DNA from: Nematopogon swammerdamellus
Taxonomy: Eukaryota > Arthropoda > Insecta > Lepidoptera > Adelidae
Length of the DNA stretch: 64,000 nt
Direction: 5' to 3'
Assembly: GCA_946902875.1 (NCBI GenBank)
Contig: OX336340.1
Location: 14,461,566 to 14,525,565, forward strand
In this document: positions 13,701 to 25,700 of the stretch, one piece after another
Numbering within the stretch: the stretch's first letter is position 1
Layout of the letters: each line of letters opens with the position of its first letter
Made by a program: the position numbers and the translations under genes
The notes under the pieces: generated by a model
Databases searched by the model: none
The model's input: the letters and a program-made list of their open reading frames with translations, nothing else
Told to the model about the DNA's origin: nothing

Positions 13701-16700
13701 CAATTTCTGTACCGGTTTTTAATTCACTTTAAACACATTAACTGTAGCCTTGCGTGATGTTATGTGATTGACAGAGGAGTGGGCGTGGGAGCCGCACCGG
13801 GCGGTTACCCTGGACGAGGACTGTACTTGGAGCTGGGCGGCGGTGGTGGCGGAGAGCGCGATCTCTCTCCGCCTTCCGACAATGTGATGTTCGACAACCA
13901 GTGCTACGCTACCACGCCCTCTTCCTCCAACGGCAACTCGGACCAGGAGCCGTTGTGCCAGGGACGCAGACCCAACGACCGGGGACACCACCATCAGGTG
14001 AAAAGCTGACTCAACAAACGCCACTCTCACACCGCTCCTCAAATATTATTTTGGCCATTGCGGGTATTCCAGTTTGCTACAGTATTCTGTCAAACTGTAA
14101 TGTCTGAAAGTTATTTCACGGTTTCCTTGTTCGTTTCTGTGGCCGCGTCCGCTACCATGTATCAGTGTTAGAGAGTTTAGTAAGTAGATGAACTACATAT
14201 ACAATCGTCCAATCCTCCAACGAATTTTACCTTCGAGAAAGATTCAAATTATTTCAGAAAACCACCCACGACCATAATAACATCGCTGCAGCTGGGGAAT
14301 ATGGTGTTGATTGCACTATACTGAAGGAAATAATCCGAGCTTCTATTGATCAATTAATATATAAGATGTTTTAACGTTCAGGTCTCAAAACAAAAACCTA
14401 TTTATCGCGCTTGCCTGCTACGAGCTCAGCAGCACGCTAGCATTCCCTGCGCACATATCACCAGGTTCAGAAGTGGCTTGAAGAAGAGAAAAACTCACTT
14501 CATTGGGCTAGGAAACAGGGATCGGGGTTTTGAGCCAGTGACCAGCGAACAAGAACCCATTCCACCTGTTCTATTGAACATACGAAACTGCAGAAGACTT
14601 GAATGATGACGAACAAGAAAATTACGACGACCTCCCCACATACGTTTACATAGAGCGACGAAATAGATTGCAAATATAATTTGCCATTATTAGGTCTTAA
14701 ATGTTTTTGTCTTCGATAGTCGCTTACACTGTTCATACCTTCTATTACTAGGAGTTCATGCTCTTTCAGCCACGATTCAGTTATACAATATCAATGGCAT
14801 TTTCTTGAATAGCTAAAAATACGCAGAGGTACAGCTATTTATAGTACTTTTGTATAATCGCAGAACATAAAAGGCGGTCTACTGAGGTCGGACTCGCGCA
14901 CCCATTTTCCGTACCTGTCGTGAATTATGAGCACATAGTGCGATAGTTTGTTTTAATTTGAACCTTATTTAAGCCATAGCTGTTTGTATGTTTAAAAACT
15001 GTCTCCATGACCTTCGACGTCAATGTTAGAGAATATTAATGCCATCAATGGCAGCCAAATCTCGCGTTGAAGAGACTGCGGTTAGCCCAGGCGTGAGCAA
15101 AAACTGCGTGAGTCGATTGTTGGGCGTTCTCCTGAAATCAGTGTTTTAGTCTCCGAGTAGCACGAGGGGAGGCAGCGGTGCATGGTTGTCGCGTTCCATG
15201 TTAGAGACCGGTTGTGGAACAATGAGTTCGCGTAGGTTAAGACGAACATTTGGAGTTGGAGGGTTGGACGATAGTGTGTGATGTGAAGGTAAGCAGGGCC
15301 AGGAAGTAGTAGTTGGCTGACGGGCGCCGTTGTCGCAGAAGCCGTGCCTGTCCCGCCAGACGTCGCAGTCTCAAGCCACGCCGACGCCGGGCTCACCGAC
15401 ATCGCGTCTCCTGCTCGAGTACGAGATGCATCTCCGGAACACTCTCGCCAAGGGTATGGACGCCGAAAGCTACAGCCTCCACACCTTCGAAGCGCTCCTC
15501 AGTCAGAGCATGGAGGACTTGGGTGATTAAAATATTATATTTTGCCGCGAAGCATAGCTTCGTTTCAGTTTGGGTTAGCTTTGCCGCCGCGCGCGGCGAC
15601 GCCGTAACGAAACGTTGAGCGATTATCTCTACTGCGACTGCGAGATACGTGATGACGTGATGACATCTCGGGTTTGATTCCCGAGGCAAAAAGTTTAGAG
15701 GATAAAACATAAATTGCTTGGACTCATTCCTTATTTCTTTGCCTTGTCGGTATAGAGGGGTAAGTAGTTAATTGGTTCTCTGATACTCGTCATCGCCAGC
15801 AAAACGGTAACTATCTTTCTTCATTCTTTCATTATTCTTTTATTACTTATTTAGAAATGTTATATCCATTAGAATTACGAATAAGTTTTTTCCTTCTTAT
15901 CCAAATTTCTTAGTAAAACGCACGATGCTAAACAATTTCTCATATGTATTTCTATCACAGAAATAAGCTTGGCGGAATTACTTGTAAGTCCTACAGAGTA
16001 CACTTCTTATAAATTTCATACGGAAACACTGAAAATATAAAAAAATCCGAAAATATAAGAATATAAATCAATACTCTATTGCAACGCGTGAAAATGGTAT
16101 AAGACAACGATTGGAGTAGATATAGAAGAGTATCTAAAGTGCAAGATTTGCAAGGAAGGGTGGTGAGAGGGGCGGAGCGGGGGTGGGCGGGGCCAAGCTA
16201 ACTCAACTTTCAATACTTTTCCAAGAGCCCGAAAATGGTCCTTTATGTTCTGCCGAGGACGGATGAGCAGGCAAATGGATGTCTTTCCGCATCTAAGCGA
16301 TTACCTGTACAAGTATTTGAAATATGTGGTAGAGTAATATAACTTCTGTGATTTAATAATTTAAAGGCTTAATCCGTTATACTATAATACACATTATTAA
16401 ATGAACTTTAACGGATTCAACCTCTTACACCAAAGAAAATCCTTTGAATTATTAGGTTTCTGTATTCGATAAAATATTATGTGAACAACAAAATCGATGC
16501 CTGGGTGTTAATTTGTCATGTTACCTTGTACATACTTACATGTTTTTAATTATTGTTCAGTTCTGAAGTGCAGAGGCCAGTTCCATAGAATAGAGAAGAT
16601 ATACTCTGCTGGTTAGGTGGCACAGATATTAACTGTCGACTAAGTGATACTAACCAGTGGTACAGAGACTCGCCGTCAGTTTCATAGTGTAGAGATCTCT

Positions 16701-19700
16701 CCTCTCCGTCACTGGGAAGTGCGGAGGTTAGCCGGCGCTACTACGGTACAGAGATCCAATGTCTGTTCATCCTCGCTTCATCCTCCTTCATGAACTCTGT
16801 CGCCTGATCATCTCTCATCACTCAAACTCTAATATTTCATAACTTAACTTATTTTAGGCTTTTTATATAAGGTCTTTCAATAGTAGGTAACGATACCAAT
16901 TTTTTTTACGGTATAAAAAACGTACTGATTATGGTGAAATACGCGCACTTCACTTAAATTTAAGGAGTGAGTAGGTTTTTTATATCGTAAAAAAAATTGG
17001 TATGGGAACGTGATCAGTATCTGATACACATACACCCCTTAGCGTATCGTTACCTACTAATGATATACCTTATATAGATAATATACCATACTACCTATGA
17101 GTATAGTTATTACCACTATAGTTTTTGTAGAATAATCATAAAGAAAACATCATATTTAAAACGGGCCTCGTGATTTGTAATCGAACTGTGAATTCGTATC
17201 CTGTCGAGTAGTAAAAGAGTAATACACATGTTCAAGGAAACAAGTTCAGTAGTCGTAGACCGTGAAGGCACAAGAAAATATTACCTACGTAGTTCTTTAA
17301 AGTGAAACCACAGGTTCATAAACTTAATGTTTGACTTTCATGCATAGATAAAGATATCGATACATCCGCGGGCACCTACAACTGCATCAATTGTTCGCCA
17401 TTTTGTGTATTCCGAAGTTTCATAATTTTTTTCACTAAAAGTTAAACGTGTCAGCACAAAAACGATCACCCAGTGACCCAACCCAGAAATTATTTTTATT
17501 TAAAAACCCTCTGCGAAAACGGGTGAACGTATATATTTTTTATAATTTAGAGTTACAAATGGATTTATACCCTGTACGTACACACCTTCACACTGCACGG
17601 GAAACCCGCCTCTTTGAGTGTCACCACCGTTATAAGATAAGTCGTACATACCTTTTTTCCTCTCACATACATCATGCAAGAAGTTAACCTGTGGGAATGC
17701 ACATATTAAATTTTACCTGTTTCGGAAAACGTAGGTATAGAATGTATGAATATGGTTACTTCAAAATTGATAGTTATTCTACTTTTTGCTTAGATCAAAT
17801 CAAAGAGTAATTCTGAGTACTTAATGTATTTTGCACAACTTCTCCTCTCCACAGCTTCTGATTTACAATAATCTCGTAAATAAATAACGGATGCACCTTG
17901 ACACTTACCAGTGCTAATTTTTCTTAACTTATTTTGCATGTGTTGCACATAAATTGAATGTGCTCTACATAAATATGAGTTTAATATATTCCAGAATTCG
18001 GCGACGGTATGCCGCCCTCAAACCAACGAAGTCCTTATCCACCGCGCAGACGTAAGTGGGATCAGTGCAGGGTGGAACGCATCAGTGTGGCCGATTTCAC
18101 TATTATTGTTGAAGAAAGAGAGTGCCGTCTCAGTGACTTCGGCAGTATTTTTAAAATCCCTTACATATAATATTATCTTGAGCAAAATTTAATATTCATA
18201 ATATTTATACAATCGACTCAATGAAAAGAGTGCATTTTAATGAAATGACATCACCAACTTTTCATTAATGGAGAAATGTCGTTACCACATTTATATGTTC
18301 CATCCGGTACTGAGTAATTTAATGTTGTTTTTATTTTAGATTCTTTATCCGGATTTCCAGGGATAATGTTGTATTTTTTTTATTAAATTAAAATTCATAA
18401 ATAAGTAAAGTAGACTTAGATTTTCTTCATAACGGCCTATTGAGAGAGTTGTTATTGAAATAGCATTTAGTTAGGATGCTTATGGGGACGGATGGTGGTG
18501 CAGGGCCGGCGTCGCAGTGCTCGGCCGCGGGGCCCGGGAGCCGCTCGTCCACGCTGCCGCTGCCGCATCGGCTGAGCGTGGAGCGCCAGTCCAGTCTGCA
18601 GCGCGACCGACCCGACAGAGATGGATACTACAGGTAGGGCCCTTAATATACAACTGAGGTTCTTAATATACAGGTGGGGTTCTTAATATACAAGTAGGGT
18701 TCTTAATATACTGGTAGGGTTCTTAATATACTTGTACCAATATTGCGCTTCTTAGTCTAGTGGTTAAGGCGCCCTGCCTCCCATGTCATAAGTCGGAGGA
18801 TCATAAACCAGATTTTTCTATTTTCATGGAATGTAGATGTACCGAACGAATGTCAGTCAGTCAGTCAGCGTGTATGCGTTCAGTGCTAAACATACGTCTC
18901 TCCAAGTTTTCTACAGTCCTCCCGGCCTTCAGCGGTACCGAACCACTGCTTTCCGCCGACGTACTTAACGTCGTCGTCCCATCTATACCGGGTGGTCTTC
19001 CCACACACCGTTTTCCTGTCGACGGCCGCCAGTGTAGGGCCGCGGTTACTGCAACGGTCGTCGTCTCTTTGGCTAACGTGCCCAGCCCACAGCCACTTGA
19101 GCTTAGCTACCCAGTGTCCAGTATCGAACGAATGCGAAGATTAAATCGCTGTGCTCATGTTTCAAGCTTATTTATTCTCTCTCTCTGTACGAACGGAACT
19201 GAACGCCTCCATGTGAGCGCGATTGATCCAGTTAAGTTTATTTACGTTTAACTGTGTAGTTTTTCAACTAACTACATATTATATGATGATAGGCTCGAGA
19301 CAGTATCGCCTAACTAGGAGATCATCGTTATAGAGAATCTAGACTGTCACGTAATTGAATTGTCTTGTTCCAGCGACCGAAACGAGCTTGTTCGAGAACG
19401 AGAACGAGAGCGCGAGAGAGAACGAGGCTACTTGAGCGATCACAACACGAGGTCGGTAGTCGGTCGGTACCGCGGACCAACGCGTTCGTCCGCCAGGCAT
19501 CCGCTAAGTGGGTCAGACGGTCTAGTGCTCTATTAAGTCGAAACTACATTTACTACATACTACTACATCTCGTTAGTTCTACGTTTGGCACCGGAAATAC
19601 CTCAGCTACTTAAGCGGATAATACACGCGAGACTTTAAATCCAGTTTACACCTGTAAAACATTGGCTGTAATATTTAAATTGACTTATGCCTGCTATATT

Positions 19701-22700
19701 ATTATTTATATCTGGCTGCCGCCAGGTATTTTAAGTACCTACCCTATGTTCTTAACTACATCTAGTTTTAGTTATTTATTTCGCCTTAAAAACACACAAC
19801 GTTAACAATATTGCATTGCCACAAATTCATATTCAGTATAATTCTCCATCAACCCCAATCTGTATGCCTTGACCTTTTTAAGTAAGTACTTCTAATATGA
19901 GCGTCGAAACTCGAAACTTATAGCTCTAGTTTATTGTTTATTGTATAATTTTCATTCATAGGTGGGTAACCTACTCTTAAATACGTCGAAAACCCCGCCA
20001 GATCTATTTCAATGCAAAGCAAAACTGACAAACAAACTTCGCAAATCAGAATGTTTTGTTAGTTACCTACCTACTTATAAATAATTACCCCATATTAACT
20101 GCTCACAAGAACATTATTATACAGGGTGTTGTAACGGCCAGTACATTAGTTTCGTCAGGCAGCGCAATCCTCATGTTTTTCCAAGAGAAAAAAGTAAATA
20201 AAGTTTTTCTCTTAAGTATCTGGTTTTCGAGATATTAATTTTTGAAATTTATTTTTTCGTCAAGTGTAATTTGACGCTCGCGGGAGGAGGGTGCTGTCGC
20301 GGGAAGGGTCGGAGTCGAAAAACTCACGCCGCTCCACCACCGCGCATCTCCTCTGTCCGCGCACTCGTCCCTGCTCGCTCGCTCACCGCGCGCCTTTCAT
20401 TCTCACGTTCGAATGGAACATTAGATCATTATTACACTAAATAAATCAATTAGTTTGTATGAAAACTGTAACTTTTCATTTAAAGGGAATTCAGAAAAAA
20501 GTTATTACACTTTTTTGTTACGTTGGATCCCAATAATCCAATAAATTCCTAAATTTAATGTAGTGAACGTTACAACATCCTGTATATCAAACATAAACTA
20601 GGTACTTAATTATAATGAAATCCCGTTATTACAGGGACAGAACCCGCGACCGTGATCAAGGATACTTGAGCGATCACAACTCCAGGTGAGTCCTCAATCC
20701 TGCACTCGTTGTTTCAATGTTAAATTTGAGGCTACCATTCTTTTCGTATCGTGCTAAATACATACCATTTTCAATTATTTTTCTTCATGCTCGCTTTTGC
20801 TTTTATCACCAGACGACAATTTTCTCCTACAACTATGTATGATCATCATTGATCTCGATCATATATTAGTTGTAGGAGAAAATTGGCATCTTTCCTTGTC
20901 GAATAGATACAAAAAATATTATTACCGTTCCGAAAATTTTTGATTTTTTTAAACCAGTTTAATAATGATAGTATTAAACACATTACCAATGAAATTATAG
21001 AAAATTGTATGTACATTTGGAAAATAAAACCTTTTCATATACGTTTAAAAGAAAAAAGTCTAGAAATATCGCCAAAAACGCAGAGCGCACCCGATTTTGA
21101 CCAAAATTGATTTTGCCCAAAATGGCGCGTCGCACTTATGGGTTGACAGCTAAACTGGTTGTTCGCACTCAAAGGGTTATACAAGAACAAAAATATTATT
21201 ATGTGCAGATCAAAGCGCAGCTTTGAGTCTAGAACAGCCCCGGATCTACATATTTTTGGAGGGGGTGCAAAATCTTAAAATGCCGCCCTTTTGCGCTCGT
21301 TAATTTTTATAGTAAAATGGGTGCCATTCCCGAAAGAAAGGGGGTTATTCTAGGTCATTTAATAAATCTAATGCCAAAAACGTATGTATTTTTGACGTGA
21401 TGACGTCACGTCTTATTAATTGATGAACACCGGCTGCACGCACGAAGAAGTGTCACGTTCCATCTAAACCTGTGTGTGCAAGCGAGAGCGCGATAGAGAC
21501 CTGTGTGTGCAAGCAAGAGCGCGATAGAGAGGCATATACAATAGTAGGAAATACAAAATATATTTCTCCGTCTTTTTGCGAGCCTCGAACCCGCGGTCCC
21601 TGTCACCAATATATTGTGACCGACGCGACGTCTTAAACCACACGGCTAATCGGTCGTGTACTTATGAGGCGAATTTGGGAACAGTTGGTGAATATTTCAT
21701 GGAGCGACATCTAGCACTTCAGTCATGTACTTAAATCAAAGAGATTAAAATAACCAGGTTATAGAGAGGCATTGATAATGGCATTCGCAACCCCCGCATA
21801 CGACCGAATGTCCAAGGGCGAGACACCTTATAGGTGAATCGGCGCCATATGTCGCGCTGTCAATAAAAAAAAAATAACTCTAATCTTTTTGCATATGCAA
21901 AAAATAAATTATATATTTTACATCTTTTTTATACACTAAAAATAGTCTATAGGTATTTATTTTGTATGTACCACAAAATTATCAGTACACAAAATAGTAT
22001 ATGCAGGCTGTTTCAGGACAAGCTTGAGAAACTTCAGGAATAGAAAGTACTCATTATTAGAAGAAAAAAATCCTTATCACTCAAATCGAATTCTGTATTT
22101 TTTGTTTCATACAAAAATTTGAAATTGTTATAAAAACTCGATGGACAGTGAGATTTGTCAACAGTGCTGTCTAGGTCAAGGGAGTGAAATGACTTAGTCC
22201 AGTGCCCTTTCTCTTTTGATTTCATTCAAATTTAAGTGTTTGGAATTTACCTACATGCAGTACAATTCTACTAGTTAAGCATGTAAGTTAGTCATTTTAT
22301 TTTTATTATTTAAATAAAGGCGGACGTTAACCGTCACCCAAAGCTCGATGAAACGATTTTCACCAAAAAGTACTATAAAATGACCGAATCTGGGAAAAAG
22401 TTTTTGAGATTTTCGTCTTAAAATATGGACCGCTTTCGTACCCTGTAGTTATGGAACCCTATCATGAAACATCCTGTATAACGGTATTAAAAAAGAAATG
22501 TCTGAAAAATGAAATACAGGAATCAATAAAATAAAAATTAAGCCATAATTTCATTTTTATTGAATGGCGATGCGTGCGGGCGCGGAGTGGAGCACCTCCG
22601 CCGCGCCGCCGATCAATATCGGCATATCAATATCAATCATTTGTACCGTGTGGGGCCGGTACTTTAAAAGAATAGCCCCACTGCATCTCTTCCCGTGTAT

Positions 22701-25700
22701 GTCGTAAAAGGCGACTAAGGGATATGACTCCCTTCTTATATTACTAGGTGGTAGGGTTTAACCCGCCCGGGTTGATACCACCGCACTGAATGAAAGGTCG
22801 GTCGAAACGGCTATGTAAATAGTTTGTGTTTTCCGTCCAGTTCAGTGTAGCCGGCACGACCGAAGGGAAGCACTGACGTGGCACCAAGTCCACCCGGTGT
22901 TATGGGCTGACATCACGGATGTTGTAGGTGATGTAGCCAACCGTGTCAGTTTCCATTAAAAAAAAAAACAAAAAAAAAAAAAAATCAATCTCACATCCAT
23001 TATACAGGTGCGCCGATATTAAGGCAATCACATACCTTGGAAAATCATATAAAAAAAATCGAAATTTTTCGATTTTTAAATACCTAAAATAGTAGTGATG
23101 TTAACTTCTTAAACAAAAGCAAAACCTACATCCTTTTAAGACATTTAAGTTCCAATTATTAATGTACAAAATATAAATTTTTTTTAACCGACTTCAAAAT
23201 AAGAAGGAGGTTTCAATTCGACTGTATTTATTTCATGTTTGTCCCGTCAGAACTTTCGACTGGGTGAACCGATTTTAATGATTCTTTTTTTATTTGAAAG
23301 CTGGTGCTTCCCGTGTGGTCCCATTTCAATTTGGTCAAGATCAGATTGGAAAGCGAGGCCGAAGGCCGAGCGATTCCGCCGAGTACATTAGCAAAAAATT
23401 ACTAAAAAAACTGTGAAATAAAAAACTATTAAAAAAATAAATAAAAACCGCCTTAAAAATGCATGAAATAAAAAAAATCGAACCCTAGAGTTGAAGGCGG
23501 TGCTACAGCAAGCAAAAATATCCGACCGCCTTCAACTCTAGGGTTAGATTTTTTTTATTTCTAGGTTCCTTTATAGAGACATTAAAACAATTATCTCGAA
23601 AACCAAATAAATATATTTTTTTCTAAAAATATAAATAGAACTGATTAGGCGTGCGATCCAACCACGCACGCGAGCGGAGCGGGTGCCGCTCTACCGCCGC
23701 GCCGCCGCTGCCGAACGTATGTCGCTCGTTCGGCCGACCGACCGACTACGCTACGGCGCGAGGCGACGGCGACGCTCGCTTACTAGACTAGCCGCTGCGC
23801 CGCCCCCTGCCCCCTCCGCCGAATTATTTCGCGACCATTCTTATCGAATCGAAATCAAATACATATTTTTTAGTAATTTACAATTTATCTTTATGTTTAT
23901 GGGTGTGTTTTTGCCGCCCCCCAATCTTGCCGCCCGGGGCAAGTGCCCCTTCCCGCCCCCCCCTAGATCCGGCCCTGGTCTAGAATAACAACTGATTCCA
24001 CTTCTGAAATTGGGTGTTCTCTGTGTAGCAAGCACCTTCTACACCTTTTCTATGTTGCTATTGAATAGTGGGAATAGTTCACAAATGGTCGTGTTTAGTA
24101 AGCGAGGCGCGCTCGGCACGCGGCGGTATTTCTCACAACCAAACAATTTAAAAGAATAGAACAATTGTATTGCCTCCCCAACATACTTTTACCTAGCCCC
24201 ACACTGAGCGTAATTTTTTCTACATTACTCGCATGCATTGTGCGACATATATTTTACAGCGTGCTCAATTGAATTTTTCAACTAAGTTACTAAATTCAAG
24301 TTTTTACGCGTTGCAATGTATGCGGCAGAGATTACGCTTGGTGTAGCGCTAGGCTAACATGGTTATTGAATCCACGATTTTATTGTGACAACAGAGAAAG
24401 AAGTGACGTAAGGAAAAAAGAAAGAAAGAAATAAATAAAGAAAGGAAGGAATAAAGAAATAAAGAAAGAAAGAAAGAAAAAAATTATCTGAGACAATATA
24501 AAATAACATGTAAGTAAAGTAATCAAAATAAAATTATTTTTTTAGGGAGCAGATTCGTCATTATGCATAATCTGTATGTATCAAACGTGTAGGTAGTTGC
24601 GGCTAGTTTTAAGTCTGCCCCCTTACATTAGAACACTATCAAATTAAATTTAATGAAATAAATAAAAAAAAACAAAACAAAATACGAAGACATAATCCAA
24701 AAACACAATTTGTATTTATAAAAAAGTTATGGTAACAACAAAGTCTGTTATTTTCAACTTTGTGCACACCAATCATTAACTAGTCACCTGCTGCTCGATT
24801 TACCGCTTCTATCCTATTGATTTGTTTCCGAGAGCCGAGCACGCCATGGCGACTTGTTGCGTACAAGCGGAACCCCGCAGCGCCAACTCCAGTCGAGCAT
24901 CAATTAGCTAATTCCGATAAATTATTCAGCCAGCCCTTATCGTTCTTTCATTGTAATGTAGTTATTTGAATTAAGTCGACTACGAAAAATAGCGGAAATA
25001 GAAAGATTCGAATCAAATAGACAGAGCCAGAGATATATAAATTTCGAGTACATCAGGAACGGACATGCTTGTGTGACATTTTCAATGCCTATTTCTTTTG
25101 GCTTTTGCTCTTCATGTTAGGTTCTGAAACTTTAAATTAATGCATGTACAAAATAATATATGGGATAAATATGTAGTAGGAAATAATGCCTGTACAAAAA
25201 TAAACATAATATACAGAATGGTTGGTAAGTTTTTAAGGGGTGATAGAGGAGGTCATTTTTAACTAAATTCGCCAGCCATATTTAATTCAGTACCAACCAA
25301 ACGCCGCAGTATTTGAGTTATCACCATTTTATTTTATTTTCACTCTCTGGAGAAAATATTCATAACACCCTCCAGAAACTTATAAAAAAAATTTTTTTTT
25401 TTTTTCTGTATCTTTAGTGTATACTGCAACGATACAGTACAATGACATAGTGCGCAATATGATAATAATTTATAATTACCTCCTCCTTAAAAAGTTTGCA
25501 ACTATGGTTACCAAACACCCCACATATGGATCAGTGCTTATCAATGTCCTTAACTGGCTGAACCTCACACCTTTGACTCTCATATTCTGTCTTACCTCTA
25601 AAACGTTTCCATATTCAAATGATGGTAAATAAGTTTTCACCGACATAATACCGATACGTGAACTGCAGCTTCGTGAGTGCGTCGCGGTGCGCGTCGTGCA

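Larger units (their letters stand above)
21235..23977. mobile_element. hAT-type non-autonomous element, 2.74 kb, with nested insertions
   Basis: The left end CAGCCCCGGATCTA and right end TAGATCCGGCCCTG are inverted repeats beginning CAG, as in hAT elements. They are flanked by the 8-bp direct repeat GTCTAGAA at 21227-21234 and 23978-23985, the hAT target-duplication length. Subterminal parts on both sides carry GGGGG and CCGCCC tracts. No transposase is visible; the interior holds SINEs and other repeats. Confidence 0.85.

Noticed and set aside
18760..19251. 163-codon frame
   Set aside because: It lies over a dispersed repeat also found at 36945-37180 where the frame is not kept.
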